Below the pieces are notes generated by a model that was given only the letters and a program-made list of their open reading frames with translations, had not been told where the DNA came from and ran no database searches. Made by a program: the position numbers and the translations under genes. A DNA stretch of 64,000 nt from Acidobacteriota bacterium (GTDB taxonomy: Bacteria > Acidobacteriota > Terriglobia > Terriglobales > Acidobacteriaceae): the NCBI GenBank assembly GCA_021780075.1, contig JAJXZL010000023.1:47289-111288 (forward strand), read 5' to 3'. The number at the start of each line of letters is the position of its first letter. Positions within the stretch are counted from its first letter, which is position 1. Positions 17,576-25,899 of the stretch are shown piece after piece.

Positions 17576-18592
17576 TCAACCCGACTCAACGGCGAGGCCG
17601 GGTACGCTGGGGCGCAACTGGGCGAGAATCTCTTCAAGTGCGCGGCTGAGCGGCCCCTCCAGCGTGCAGCCGGCGGCATTTTCATGGCCGCCTCCGCCCA
17701 GGTTTTCGGCGATGGCGGCGACGTTGACTTTGCCCTTGCTGCGCAGGCTGAGGCGGATGCGCTGCTCGGGCAGTTCGCGCAAAAAGGCCGCAGCCTCAAT
17801 GCCGGCGATGGAGACGGCGTAATTGACGATGCCCTCGCAGTCCTCCTCGGCGGCGCATGTGCGCACCATGTCCTGATGGGAGACCCAGAGCCATGCCAGC
17901 CGGCCCTCGCGGTGGAGGTTGCCGAGCGCCGCACCCAGCAGCAGCATTTTTGAGGTGGTGGCGGAGAAGTAGACATCCTGAGCGACGCGGATGGGATTGG
18001 CTCCGGCCTCGACCAGTTCTTTGGCCAGCGCAAAGGTGGACGCCCGGGTAGAGCCGTAGCAGAAGCCGCCCGTGTCAGTGAGCACGGTGGTGTAGAGGCA
18101 GGTGGCCATCTCTGGCGTGACGGTGGCACCTGCGGCCTTGACCAGGCGGTAAACCAGTTCGCCGACGCTGGAAGCATCGCGGTCGATCCAGTTGAGGTCG
18201 GCCCAGGCGCGGCCGCTGGCGTGGTGGTCGATGTTGATGACGAAAAACGCATCGAGGCCGCGGAGGCGGGTTCGGCCGAAGCCGTCGCACTCCAGCAGGA
18301 TGGCGGCATCATAGGGGCCGTGGACGCGGAGAGCGGTGCGAATGGAGTCAGCCTGCGGCAGCGAGCGGTAGATGGCTGGAATGCGGTCGGCAGTGACCAG
18401 GTCGGCGTGCTTGCCCATCTGCTGGAGAAGCATGCCCATGGCCAGGATGCTGCCGACTGCGTCGCCATCGGGGCGGGAGTGGGAGCAGACGAGGAAGCGT
18501 TCGCCCGCGCGCAGGACCTGGAGAATGGCCTCCTCGGGATGCGCGGGGGCCTGATGCATTGCGGAAGCGGAGCCTGTGCGGGGGGTGTCCAT
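17576..18592 (-). CDS. nrnA: Bifunctional oligoribonuclease / PAP phosphatase (DHH family)
   Basis: 338 residues, cytoplasmic. The DHH domain shows HSRPDGDAVGS (motif I) and the DHH motif itself in VINIDHHASGRAW; the C-terminal DHHA1 domain carries the substrate loop GGGGHENAAGC. NrnA degrades nanoRNA to mononucleotides and dephosphorylates 3'-phosphoadenosine 5'-phosphate. It starts six bases after the rbfA stop, a common arrangement in which ylxP, rbfA and nrnA are cotranscribed. Confidence 0.92.
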   Translation of the reverse strand: MDTPRTGSASAMHQAPAHPEEAILQVLRAGERFLVCSHSRPDGDAVGSILAMGMLLQQMGKHADLVTADRIPAIYRSLPQADSIRTALRVHGPYDAAILLECDGFGRTRLRGLDAFFVINIDHHASGRAWADLNWIDRDASSVGELVYRLVKAAGATVTPEMATCLYTTVLTDTGGFCYGSTRASTFALAKELVEAGANPIRVAQDVYFSATTSKMLLLGAALGNLHREGRLAWLWVSHQDMVRTCAAEEDCEGIVNYAVSIAGIEAAAFLRELPEQRIRLSLRSKGKVNVAAIAENLGGGGHENAAGCTLEGPLSRALEEILAQLRPSVPGLAVESG

Positions 18593-18598
18593 GGGCGG

Positions 18599-18988
18599 CT
18601 ACTCCACTGGCGCTTTCCGCCGTTTGCGGGTGCGGCCCATCAGCTCCTCAATGCGCGCCTGAAAGCGCCCGGAGCGGTCGGCGAGGAAGGTGAGTTCGGG
18701 CACGTGGCGGACGCCCATGCGCTCCTTTAACTCATAGCGGATGTAGCCTTTGGCGGCTTCGAGGCCGGCGATGGTGTCTTCTTCGGCTTTGGCGATGTCG
18801 GGCACCGCGGTGTCCACGGCGACGTAGACGCGGGCCGACTTGGCGCCGGGGTTCAGCGCCACCTCACTGACGTAGCAAAATGCGATGCGCGGGTCAGAGA
18901 GCTCACCCTCGATCATGGCGCCGATTTCCTCGCGCAGCGTCTCTGCCACGCGGTCCTGGTGATGCTTGCGCGCCCTGTGCTCTGGCAT
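18599..18988 (-). CDS. rbfA: Ribosome-binding factor A
   Basis: 129 residues, matching the usual size. The N-terminus RKHHQDRVAETLREEIGAMIEGELSDPRIAFCYVSEVALNP shows the KH-like RbfA fold with the conserved D-P-R segment; it ends in a basic tail RTRKRRKAPVE. RbfA binds the 30S subunit and promotes 16S 5'-end maturation. It sits between ylxP (upstream) and nrnA (downstream) on the same strand. Confidence 0.93.
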   Translation of the reverse strand: MPEHRARKHHQDRVAETLREEIGAMIEGELSDPRIAFCYVSEVALNPGAKSARVYVAVDTAVPDIAKAEEDTIAGLEAAKGYIRYELKERMGVRHVPELTFLADRSGRFQARIEELMGRTRKRRKAPVE

Positions 18989-19059
18989 AGTCCTCTTATC
19001 CTCCCCGGGTAAACCATTCAGGATAGCAGAGGGGCGGCGGGCGGGAGCGGACTTGGGGG

Positions 19060-19356
19060 TTACTGCTCGATGTATTCCCAGTAGGAGTCGTGCACCACGG
19101 CGCCCAGCTCGGTGGCCATGCGGGTGGCTGCGCGCTCGACCTCTTCGATTAGGCCGTGGAGGTAATCGCGGGAGCGGGAGATGGCGGCGACGCCGAGGGT
19201 GGCCGACTGCCAGGTGACGGCCTCGTCCATTTCGGCGATGGAGACGTTGAAGCCCTGGCGGAGCTGGTCCTTCATGGAGCGGACGACGTGGCGGCGGTCC
19301 TTAAGGGACTGGGCGTGCTCAATGCGGAGTTCGATGGTGAGATGGGCAACGGGCAT
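19060..19356 (-). CDS. ylxP: DUF503 / YlxP-family protein
   Basis: 98 residues beginning MPVAHLTIELRIEHAQSLKDRR, the typical DUF503 (YlxP) opening, with R-S-M-K-D-Q-L-R-Q-G-F-N following. YlxP proteins are small ribosome-associated factors usually encoded between infB and rbfA. Here rbfA follows but infB is not upstream; a dispersed repeat and a YkgJ-like gene lie there instead. ATG 19356 has GGAGTG at ideal spacing, so the longer open frame to 19395 was rejected. Confidence 0.88.
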   Translation of the reverse strand: MPVAHLTIELRIEHAQSLKDRRHVVRSMKDQLRQGFNVSIAEMDEAVTWQSATLGVAAISRSRDYLHGLIEEVERAATRMATELGAVVHDSYWEYIEQ

Positions 19357-19440
19357 GGTGTCACTCCATCGGGATGCAGCAGACCAGCTTACCATGCAAA
19401 CGGGGTTGAAGCGGTGATTGCGCAGTCGCCGGTTGTGGGT

Positions 19441-19573
19441 CAGTTTGAAAAGACTGTCCCTCTGGGGCTAAAGCCCACAGTCCAGCTGTTGAATGTATGT
19501 ACGGGCTGAAGCCCGTACCCTTCAAGCTGAAGCCCGTACCCTTCAAGCTGAAGCCCGTACCCTTCAAGCTGGC
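19441..19573. repeat. Dispersed repeat type A, copy 1 (with three 21-bp units)
   Basis: Begins CAGTTTGAA and ends TTCAAGCTGG, forming imperfect terminal inverted repeats. It contains the palindrome TACGGGCTGAAGCCCGTA (19500-19517) and then a 21-bp unit (CTGAAGCCCGTACCCTTCAA plus G) three times exactly, at 19506-19526, 19527-19547 and 19548-19568. Related copies lie at 22006-22098 and 26997-27109. Confidence 0.9.
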
Positions 19574-19584
19574 CCACTAACCGG

Positions 19585-20211
19585 TCACGCGTGCGATGCG
19601 GGGGCGGCGGGTAGCAGGGCGAAGGCGACGACGGTTTCGCCGGGCTGGGCGACTTCGCGGAGCAAGGCATCCTCCAACTCGTGCGGGATGGGCATTTCGC
19701 AGGCGGCGATTTCGGCCTCGGTGGCTCCGATGAAGCAGAGCTCGCAGCAGCCGAGGGCATCGCCCTGGCCCATACGGATCGGCGGGCCGAAGACGCGGCA
19801 GGTCATGGGCCGCCAAGCGTAGACATCGCAGAGGCCGGTGGCAGGATTGAGCGCGGGGCAGGCGGCTTCATTGGCGAAGTCTTCAAAACGGGCCTGGTCT
19901 TCTTCACTCTCGCCCAGCAGTCCGGTGACGGGATCGCCGGGGAAGGTGGCGAGATGTTCGGCGAGCCACTGGCGGGCGCGGGTCTCGATGGCTTCGGCGG
20001 TTGCGGGGGCCGCCGTGCGCAGTGCTTCCATGCCGGCGCGGAGGCGCTCGGCGTCGAGGGCGTTGATGGCGAAGGCTCCGTGGCAGCATTGGGTGCAGCC
20101 GGGGCGGCAGGCGAGCCAACGGCCAGCGCGGCGGGCAGCTTCGGCGAGCGCGGCATCGATGATCTGCACGAGTTCGGTGTCGCCTGCGGAAAGTGGCATT
20201 GGAGCCAGCAT
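19585..20211 (-). CDS. YkgJ-family cysteine-cluster protein
   Basis: 208 residues. The N-terminal motif ACRPGCTQCCHGAFAI and later NPATGLCDVYAWRPMTCRVFGPP are the cysteine-cluster (UPF0153/YkgJ) signature, presumed to bind zinc or an iron-sulphur centre. A further LGCCELCFIG adds cysteines. Molecular function is unknown for the family. Start is uncertain: ATG 20211 and ATG 20199 are both possible and neither has a clear ribosome site. Confidence 0.8.
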   Translation of the reverse strand: MLAPMPLSAGDTELVQIIDAALAEAARRAGRWLACRPGCTQCCHGAFAINALDAERLRAGMEALRTAAPATAEAIETRARQWLAEHLATFPGDPVTGLLGESEEDQARFEDFANEAACPALNPATGLCDVYAWRPMTCRVFGPPIRMGQGDALGCCELCFIGATEAEIAACEMPIPHELEDALLREVAQPGETVVAFALLPAAPASHA

Positions 20212-20258
20212 AGCGGATTGAGCAGCACGGGCCGGGTACACTCCGCGCGGCGTGCACG

Positions 20259-21899
20259 CTACTCGATCGGCGTGTTCCAGTTTTCCAGGGTCTTTTTGAA
20301 CTCGGTCATGAATTTGCCGGCGTCAGCGCCGTCGATGAGGCGGTGGTCGAAGCCGAGGCAGAAGCTCTGCATGGCGCGGATGGCGATGGTGTCGTTGCCT
20401 TCAGCGTCGGTGAGGACGACGGGTTCCTTGCGCAGGCCGCCGATGGCGAGGATGGCCGACTCGGGCTGGTTGAGGATGGGCGTGCCGAACTCGCCGCCGT
20501 AAACGCCGGAGTTGGTGAGTGTGAAGGTGGAACCCTGCACCTCGTCTGGCACCAGCTTTTTGGCGCGGGCGCGGGCGGCGAGGTCGTTGATGGCGCGGGC
20601 CAGGCTAAGGAAGCTGCTCTGCTCGGCCTGTTTAACGACGGGCACGATGAGTCCCCACTCGAGCGCGACGGCGATGCCGAGGTTCACGTTGGCGTGGTAG
20701 TGAATCATGTTGTCCACGAGCGAGGCGTTGAGGATGGGATAGCGGCGGAGCGACTCGGCGGCGGCGGCGGCGATGAAGGGCATGTAGGTGAGCTTGATGC
20801 CGTGGCGCTGCTCGAAGGCGGCCCGGTGGCGCTCGCGGAGGCGTGCGATGCGGGTCATGTCCACCTTGTAGACGGAGTAGACATGCGGGCTGATGCGCTT
20901 GCTCTCCACCATGCGCTGGGCGATGATGGCGCGCATCCGGGTGAGCGGCACGACTTCAGCCGAGAGCGGCGTGACTACCTGCGGCACAGGCTGCGCGGAT
21001 GGCTGCGCCTGCGGCCTGGGCTGGCTGAGATAGCGCAGGATGTCCTCTTTGGTGATGCGACCCTCGGAGCCGGTGCCGAGGACGAGGCGCAGATCGATGT
21101 TGTGCTCGCGAGCGATGCGGCGGACGAGCGGCGAGGAGCGCAAACGGCGCGCAGTGTCGATTGCGGACTCGGCAGTCGAAGCGGGCTGTGCGGGAAACGG
21201 AGCCACCTGCGGTGGGGCCAACTGCGCCTGCGGCGGCACCTCCGGTGCGGGTGACTGCGCCTTTGGCGCCGCCTGCGGCGCGGGAACTGTGACCGTGCCG
21301 CCGATGATGGCGACGACGGTGTTGACCTGCACGGTTGCGCCTTCGGGAACTTTGATTTCGCTCAGCACGCCAGCGACGGGCGATGGAATTTCAGCGTCGA
21401 CCTTGTCGGTGGAGATTTCAAAGAGCGGCTCGTCCTTCTGGACGGAATCGCCTACCTTTTTGAGCCACTTGGTGATGGTGCCCTCAACGATGGACTCGCC
21501 CATCTGCGGCATGACTACTTCGGTTCCACCGACGACGTGCGCCTGCGGCGGCACCTCTGGCGCGGGTGGCTCTGCCTTTGCCGCCACTTGTGGTGGAGCT
21601 GACTGCGGCTGCGGCGCCACCTGCGGTGGGGCAGGCTGCGCCTTTGGCTCGGATACAGTGACCGTGCCGCCAATGATGGCGACGACTGTGTTGACCTGCA
21701 CGGTTGCGCCCTCGGCCGCCTTGATTTCGCTCAGTACGCCCGCCACGGGCGACGGAATCTCCGCATCGACCTTGTCGGTGGAGATTTCAAAGAGCGGCTC
21801 GTCCTTCTGGACGGAATCGCCTACCTTTTTGAGCCACTTGGTGATGGTGCCCTCAAAGATCGACTCGCCCATCTGGGGCATGATGACGTCGGTTGGCAT
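20259..21899 (-). CDS. sucB: Dihydrolipoamide acyltransferase (E2) with two lipoyl domains
   Basis: 546 residues. Two lipoyl domains (about 1-75 and 125-200) each carry the lipoylated lysine in EISTDKVDAEIPSP; a peripheral-subunit-binding domain follows at about 245-285 (SSPLVRRIAREHNIDL), then the catalytic acyltransferase domain ending with the active-site LGFDHRLIDGADAGKF. Linkers are Pro/Ala/Gln rich. It could be the E2 of 2-oxoglutarate, pyruvate or branched-chain dehydrogenase; the symbol is a best guess because no E1 or E3 gene is adjacent. The two lipoyl domains are nearly identical even in DNA. ATG 21899 (MPTDVIMPQMGES) is the family-typical start. lipB is directly upstream on the same strand. 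Confidence 0.88.
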   Translation of the reverse strand: MPTDVIMPQMGESIFEGTITKWLKKVGDSVQKDEPLFEISTDKVDAEIPSPVAGVLSEIKAAEGATVQVNTVVAIIGGTVTVSEPKAQPAPPQVAPQPQSAPPQVAAKAEPPAPEVPPQAHVVGGTEVVMPQMGESIVEGTITKWLKKVGDSVQKDEPLFEISTDKVDAEIPSPVAGVLSEIKVPEGATVQVNTVVAIIGGTVTVPAPQAAPKAQSPAPEVPPQAQLAPPQVAPFPAQPASTAESAIDTARRLRSSPLVRRIAREHNIDLRLVLGTGSEGRITKEDILRYLSQPRPQAQPSAQPVPQVVTPLSAEVVPLTRMRAIIAQRMVESKRISPHVYSVYKVDMTRIARLRERHRAAFEQRHGIKLTYMPFIAAAAAESLRRYPILNASLVDNMIHYHANVNLGIAVALEWGLIVPVVKQAEQSSFLSLARAINDLAARARAKKLVPDEVQGSTFTLTNSGVYGGEFGTPILNQPESAILAIGGLRKEPVVLTDAEGNDTIAIRAMQSFCLGFDHRLIDGADAGKFMTEFKKTLENWNTPIE

Positions 21900-22005
21900 G
21901 AATCGTTCTCTCCGCGATGCGGGCAAAGATGCTCGCCCTGTTCCTGCCGGATTATAAATCGCGCGGCATTGCGGGCGGGGGAATGGCGGCGCTGAGGAAA
22001 GCGGT

Positions 22006-22098
22006 CAGTTTGAAGGAGCTTTCCCTCAGGGGCTCAAGCCCGCATTCATACTGTTCATTTATGTACGGGCTGAAGTCCGCACCTTTCAAACAGACCCG
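22006..22098. repeat. Dispersed repeat type A, copy 2
   Basis: Starts CAGTTTGAAGGAGC, continues with CTCAGGGGCTCAAGCCCGCAT and GTACGGGCTGAAGTCCG, and ends TTTCAAACAG. It has a single, mutated 21-bp unit. It lies between the start of the E2 gene and the end of lipB. Confidence 0.85.
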
Positions 22099-22106
22099 CT
22101 ACCATG

Positions 22107-23000
22107 TCAGGCGCGGGTGGGGCGCTCGGGGATGTGCAGCAGGCGTTCGACTTCACGCGGAACCTGCAGGGGCGTGTCCTGAGGCACCTGCGGTGCGGCC
22201 ACCTGCGGCACCTGCGGTGCGGGTGACTGCTTGTCCGCTGGGGGCGTGGCTGCGGCATGTGCGCGGAGGGCGTCGAGGCTTTCGACGGCTAACACCTGTT
22301 CGCTGAAGACGAGGCCGAATTGCCGCGCTGCCTGATGGGCGATTGCTTCAAGGCTGGGCAGCGGTGCGGGGTGGTCCGTGCGGGCGAGTTCGAGCTCCAG
22401 GCTGGTGACGGGCTTGTCTGTAATGCCGCAGGGATTGATGAGCTGGAAGTCGCGCAGGTCGGTGGTGACGTTGAAGGCGAAGCCGTGGGAGGTGATGCCG
22501 CGCGAGACGTGAATTCCGATGGCGGCGATCTTCCCTGCGGGAGGCGGGGTTTTGGACGAGCTCTGTGGCAAGGAGAGACCGCACCAGACGCCGGTTAGGC
22601 CGGGGATGCGTCCGGCGCGGACGCCGTAGATGCCGCAGAGGCGGATGAGTGCCTCTTCCATCATGCGCACGAAGTCCACTGGGCCGAGGCGGCCGCCGCT
22701 GGCGTTGCGCAGGCTGCGGAGGTCGAAGATGGGATAGCCGATCAGTTGTCCCGGGCCGTGATAGGTGACATCGCCGCCACGATTGATTTCATGCAGCGTG
22801 ACGCCGCGCTGGGCGAGCAGTTCGTCGGAGGCGAGGATGTTGGAGCGGTTGGCGTTGCGGCCGAGGGTGAGCACGGGCGGATGCTCGAGGAGCAGGAGGA
22901 CGTTGTCAACGCGGCCCGCGAGGCGCAGTGCGGCGATCTCAGCCTGAATGCGGAGGGCTTCGTCGTAGGGGACGCGGCCGAGATAGAGGTATTGGATCAT
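22107..23000 (-). CDS. lipB: Octanoyltransferase (lipoate biosynthesis)
   Basis: 297 residues. LipB landmarks are RGGDVTYHGPGQLIGYP, the catalytic lysine in GKIAAIGIHVSRGITSHGFAFNV and the catalytic cysteine in LINPCGITDKPVTS. The enzyme moves octanoyl from acyl carrier protein to lipoyl domains; the E2 encoded just downstream (108 bases between stop and ATG... with a repeat between) is an obvious substrate. A C-terminal extension of about 60 residues is Pro/Gln/Ala-rich (SPAPQVPQVAAPQVPQD) and resembles the E2 linkers, which is unusual for LipB. ATG 23000 (MIQYLYLG) fits the family start. Confidence 0.92.
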   Translation of the reverse strand: MIQYLYLGRVPYDEALRIQAEIAALRLAGRVDNVLLLLEHPPVLTLGRNANRSNILASDELLAQRGVTLHEINRGGDVTYHGPGQLIGYPIFDLRSLRNASGGRLGPVDFVRMMEEALIRLCGIYGVRAGRIPGLTGVWCGLSLPQSSSKTPPPAGKIAAIGIHVSRGITSHGFAFNVTTDLRDFQLINPCGITDKPVTSLELELARTDHPAPLPSLEAIAHQAARQFGLVFSEQVLAVESLDALRAHAAATPPADKQSPAPQVPQVAAPQVPQDTPLQVPREVERLLHIPERPTRA

Positions 23001-23094
23001 GCTGTTGTATCCATTGTAGTGATCCGCGCAGCACGCTGATGGGAGAGCGCGGAGGCCACGCGTCACGGCATACGCTGACTGCCTAGCTGGCGGT

Positions 23095-24438
23095 TCATTG
23101 CCCCTGCGCAGTCTTTTGCTCGCAGGGGGCTTTCAGACGCGCTGTGCAGAGGAAGGCGGCGGCAAGGACCACGGCCGCCAGAAGGCTGACGCTCGAATAG
23201 CCAAAGCGGTCTGCCATGGCTCCTCCTGCGATGGCTCCCATGCCGGAGGCGACGGCTGCCGAGGCGTTGAACAGGCCCATGGCTGCACCTTTACCGAAAG
23301 GCGCCAAGGAAGCGGCAAGGTTGTTGGAGGCGACGCTGATTTGCGGCCAGATGCCCTGGAAGACTGCGAAGAGAAGCATGGCGGGCATCACACCAAACGG
23401 GACACGAAAGTAGCCCAGCAGCCCAATCGCAGCCAGGGCCACAGAACGCACTGCAACGCCGGAGCTGAGGACCCGGACAGGACCGTGCGAGGCAGTCCAT
23501 CGCCCGGCCAGATTGTAGAACGGAAGGCTGAGAGCAGTGGCGGCAGAGAGCAACAGCGACGAGTGCCGAATGCCTAGATGGAACTCCGAGCGCATGAGGA
23601 CCGGGTAGAGCGACGAGAATGAAGCCACGGCCAGCGAGAAAAGGAACCATCCGGAAAGCAGCGCGCCAAATGGTGTTGCCAGCGTGCGTGCCACTGCTTT
23701 CATATCCTTCGGTCCAAACTGATGAAAGCGCTCCATCACGGAGCTGGCCATGGGATCGATTTGCTGTGCGAGATTTGCGATCTGCCCAAAATGTACGCTC
23801 TTTAAGCGGCGCTGAGTCTTGCCGCCGGGCACAGGCAGCCCCCAGCCGCCAATCACCAGTGCGGGGATGGCAAGGAACGCTGACACCGCGAGTCCCAGCC
23901 TGGGGCGAAGCTGTCCTGCGCATGCTGTACCGAGGATGACGCCAATCGCGTTGAAGGTCTGAAGCCAGCTTATGCGCTGGCTCCACTCTTCCTGCGGGGT
24001 GAACTCCACGACGAACAAGCCGGCGACTGTATTGGAAGCGCCAGCTCCGAATCCGATGAGAAATGCAGCGAGGTGCCAGGCAAGCGGGCCCTGCACGAGG
24101 GCGAAGAGCGCGAAGCCGGCGGAGAGCAGGATGAATCCGCCAAAGAAAACCGCGCGATAGTCCTTGAAGCGATCCGAGAGCCATCCCCAGAAGGGCGCGA
24201 ACAGCATGCCGAAGTTTTGCATCGCGATGGCGGTGCCAATCTGCGTAGCCGTGCCGCCGTTGTCCACGATGATGATGGGGACGAGGATGACGGCCACGCC
24301 GGAGACAAGCGCACCGAGAATGGCGTAGGCGATGTACCAGGGCTCGATCCAGCGGCGCGCCTGGCGCGTGGGGATGACCGCGCCTGGTTCCTGCGGGTGG
24401 AGTGGGGCGGAACTGTTTGCGAGGTGATCTGGGGGCAT
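23095..24438 (-). CDS. Major facilitator superfamily transporter
   Basis: 447 residues with about 12 hydrophobic helices. The loop 2-3 signature appears as GWLSDRFKDYRAVFFGG (G-x-L-x-D-R) and the N-terminal half ends in a long cytoplasmic loop (GGKTQRRLKSVHFG ... FHQFGPKD). The second half contains GGAMADRFGYSS, the equivalent loop 8-9 motif. Substrate unknown; the arrangement resembles drug/solute efflux or sugar permease families. GGAG is four bases before ATG 24438. Confidence 0.85.
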   Translation of the reverse strand: MPPDHLANSSAPLHPQEPGAVIPTRQARRWIEPWYIAYAILGALVSGVAVILVPIIIVDNGGTATQIGTAIAMQNFGMLFAPFWGWLSDRFKDYRAVFFGGFILLSAGFALFALVQGPLAWHLAAFLIGFGAGASNTVAGLFVVEFTPQEEWSQRISWLQTFNAIGVILGTACAGQLRPRLGLAVSAFLAIPALVIGGWGLPVPGGKTQRRLKSVHFGQIANLAQQIDPMASSVMERFHQFGPKDMKAVARTLATPFGALLSGWFLFSLAVASFSSLYPVLMRSEFHLGIRHSSLLLSAATALSLPFYNLAGRWTASHGPVRVLSSGVAVRSVALAAIGLLGYFRVPFGVMPAMLLFAVFQGIWPQISVASNNLAASLAPFGKGAAMGLFNASAAVASGMGAIAGGAMADRFGYSSVSLLAAVVLAAAFLCTARLKAPCEQKTAQGQ

Positions 24439-24576
24439 AATACTCCATCACCGGCGCAACAGGACCGGCACGAGTGCTTTGCATCGGTTGGATGCGCGTG
24501 CGCAAGCAGTGGTTTGATGCGATCACAGGCGGCGAATACTGGAAGCCCGCAGGCCGTTTCGCGGTAAAATGGAGGT

Positions 24577-25060
24577 GGCAGGAGGACTGGGCGGTCGCTG
24601 CCGGTTTCCGCTTTCGCGGGTGCCGGGGGAGGAAAGTCCGAACTCCGCAGGGCAGTGTGCCGGATAACGTCCGGGACGCGGGCTTGAAGGCCCGTGGACG
24701 GCCAGTGCCACAGAAAATATACCGCCCCGGCTACCCCTCGTTAACGAGGGCGATCCCGGGCCGGTTCGCCTAAGTTTGTTTGGCGACCGCGCCCGGTGCC
24801 GGGGTAAGGGTGAAATGGTGCGGTAAGAGCGCACCGCTCCGACGGTAACGCCGGAGGCAGGGTAAACCCCACACGGAGCAAGACCAAATAGGGAGGGAAG
24901 TCGCGGCCAAGAGCCAGGCAGCGGCTGCGCATCGGCCCGATGCGGCAAGGCGGCTCAAGCAATTGCCGAAACCTCCGGGTAGGTCGCTGATGAGCGCTCG
25001 CGGCGACGCGACGCCTAGAGGAATGACCGCACACGACAGAATTCGGCTTACAGGTCCTTT
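24577..25060 (+). ncRNA. rnpB: RNase P RNA, bacterial class A
   Basis: The catalytic RNA of RNase P, which matures tRNA 5' ends. Diagnostic segments: GAGGAAAGUCCGAACUCC (CR-I, P4 5' side) at about 24629, GCAGGGUAAACCCC (CR-IV region, 24857-24872), the AGAGGAAUGACCG segment (CR-V, P4 3' side) at about 25017-25029, and ACAGAAUUCGGCUUACAGGUCC at the 3' end. The 5' GGAC (24583-24586) can pair with GTCC near 25055 to close P1. A TAAAAT box at 24565-24570 is a candidate -10. A terminator follows. Ends are approximate. Confidence 0.95.
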
Positions 25061-25076
25061 TGCCGAATGAACAAAG

Positions 25077-25117
25077 CAGCCCCGGTTGGGTGACACCCGC
25101 CGGGGCTGGCCATTTTT
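25077..25117 (+). terminator. Terminator after rnpB
   Basis: GC-rich hairpin CAGCCCCGG...CCGGGGCTG (with an inner GGGTGACACCC mini-stem) followed by GCCATTTTT. Confidence 0.85.
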
Positions 25118-25195
25118 GGGGGCAGGTCGGCGGGTCAGCAAGTCAGCGAGTGAACAGGCCGCATGACAGCAAGGCGACTTGCTACCATCGAATAT

Positions 25196-25630
25196 ATGTT
25201 GCGAGTGAAGCTGCTGGAGCCAGGCGCCCGGCTGCCGGTGGTGGCGCATCCCGGCGAGGACCTGGGCTATGACCTGTTTGCTGTGGAGAGCGCGGTGCTG
25301 GAGCCGCGGGCGACTGTGCGCGTGCGCACAGGCATTGCGGTGGAGGCGCGGCATCCGCAGACGGGTGAGCCGCTGGGACTGCTGGTGCGGGACCGCTCGT
25401 CAATGGCGGCGAAGGGCCTGGCTACGACGGCCGGCGTGATTGACGCGGGATATCGCGGCGAGATTCAGATCCTGATGACCAACCTGGGCGAGACGGCTGT
25501 GGAACTGAAGGCCGGGGAAAAGATTGCCCAGATGATTCCCGTTTCCGTGCTCACGGGCGAAGTGCAAAAAGTCGAGGCCTTGCCCGTGTCTCTGCGCGCG
25601 GAGAAGGGCTTTGGCAGCTCGGGGCGCTGA
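25196..25630 (+). CDS. dut: Deoxyuridine 5'-triphosphate nucleotidohydrolase
   Basis: 144 residues, usual dUTPase size. Five trimeric-dUTPase motifs are visible: EDLGYDLFA (1), RDRSSMAAKG (2), GVIDAGYRGEI (3), GEKIAQMIPV (4) and GFGSSGR (5). It hydrolyses dUTP to dUMP and pyrophosphate. ATG 25196 (MLRVKLLEPGARLP) is preferred over the open frame from 25163; no ribosome site is visible, so it may be leaderless, with TACCAT as a possible -10. Confidence 0.92.
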   Translation: MLRVKLLEPGARLPVVAHPGEDLGYDLFAVESAVLEPRATVRVRTGIAVEARHPQTGEPLGLLVRDRSSMAAKGLATTAGVIDAGYRGEIQILMTNLGETAVELKAGEKIAQMIPVSVLTGEVQKVEALPVSLRAEKGFGSSGR

Positions 25631-25695
25631 GAAGACGGCGGACAGATGGCAGTGAACAGGCCGCTGTGCGTGCTTCATGGTGGTGCCATGCGGGG

Positions 25696-25780
25696 AAGAC
25701 AGGAGCAGATTGTTTGCGCCGCTTACCCATACGCGCGATGCGCGCCGGGGCCCCAAGCTCTTCGGCAGAGGATGACAAGC
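25696..25780. repeat. Dispersed repeat type B, second copy
   Basis: Shares GCAGAT, CGCTTACCC, the core TGCGCGCCGGGGCCCCA and the tail AGGATGACA, in the same order and spacing, with 9264-9343. It lies between dut and the DAHP synthase gene. Confidence 0.7.
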
Positions 25781-25899
25781 TGGGCGGCAGGCTTGCGTGA
25801 GCCTTTTTGGGCGTGAAACTGGTAGATTTTAAGTAGGGTATGTCGATCTCTTCTGCCGTGGCTGTTCCCCGGGTCGAGACGCACCGCCAGGAAAGAGCC

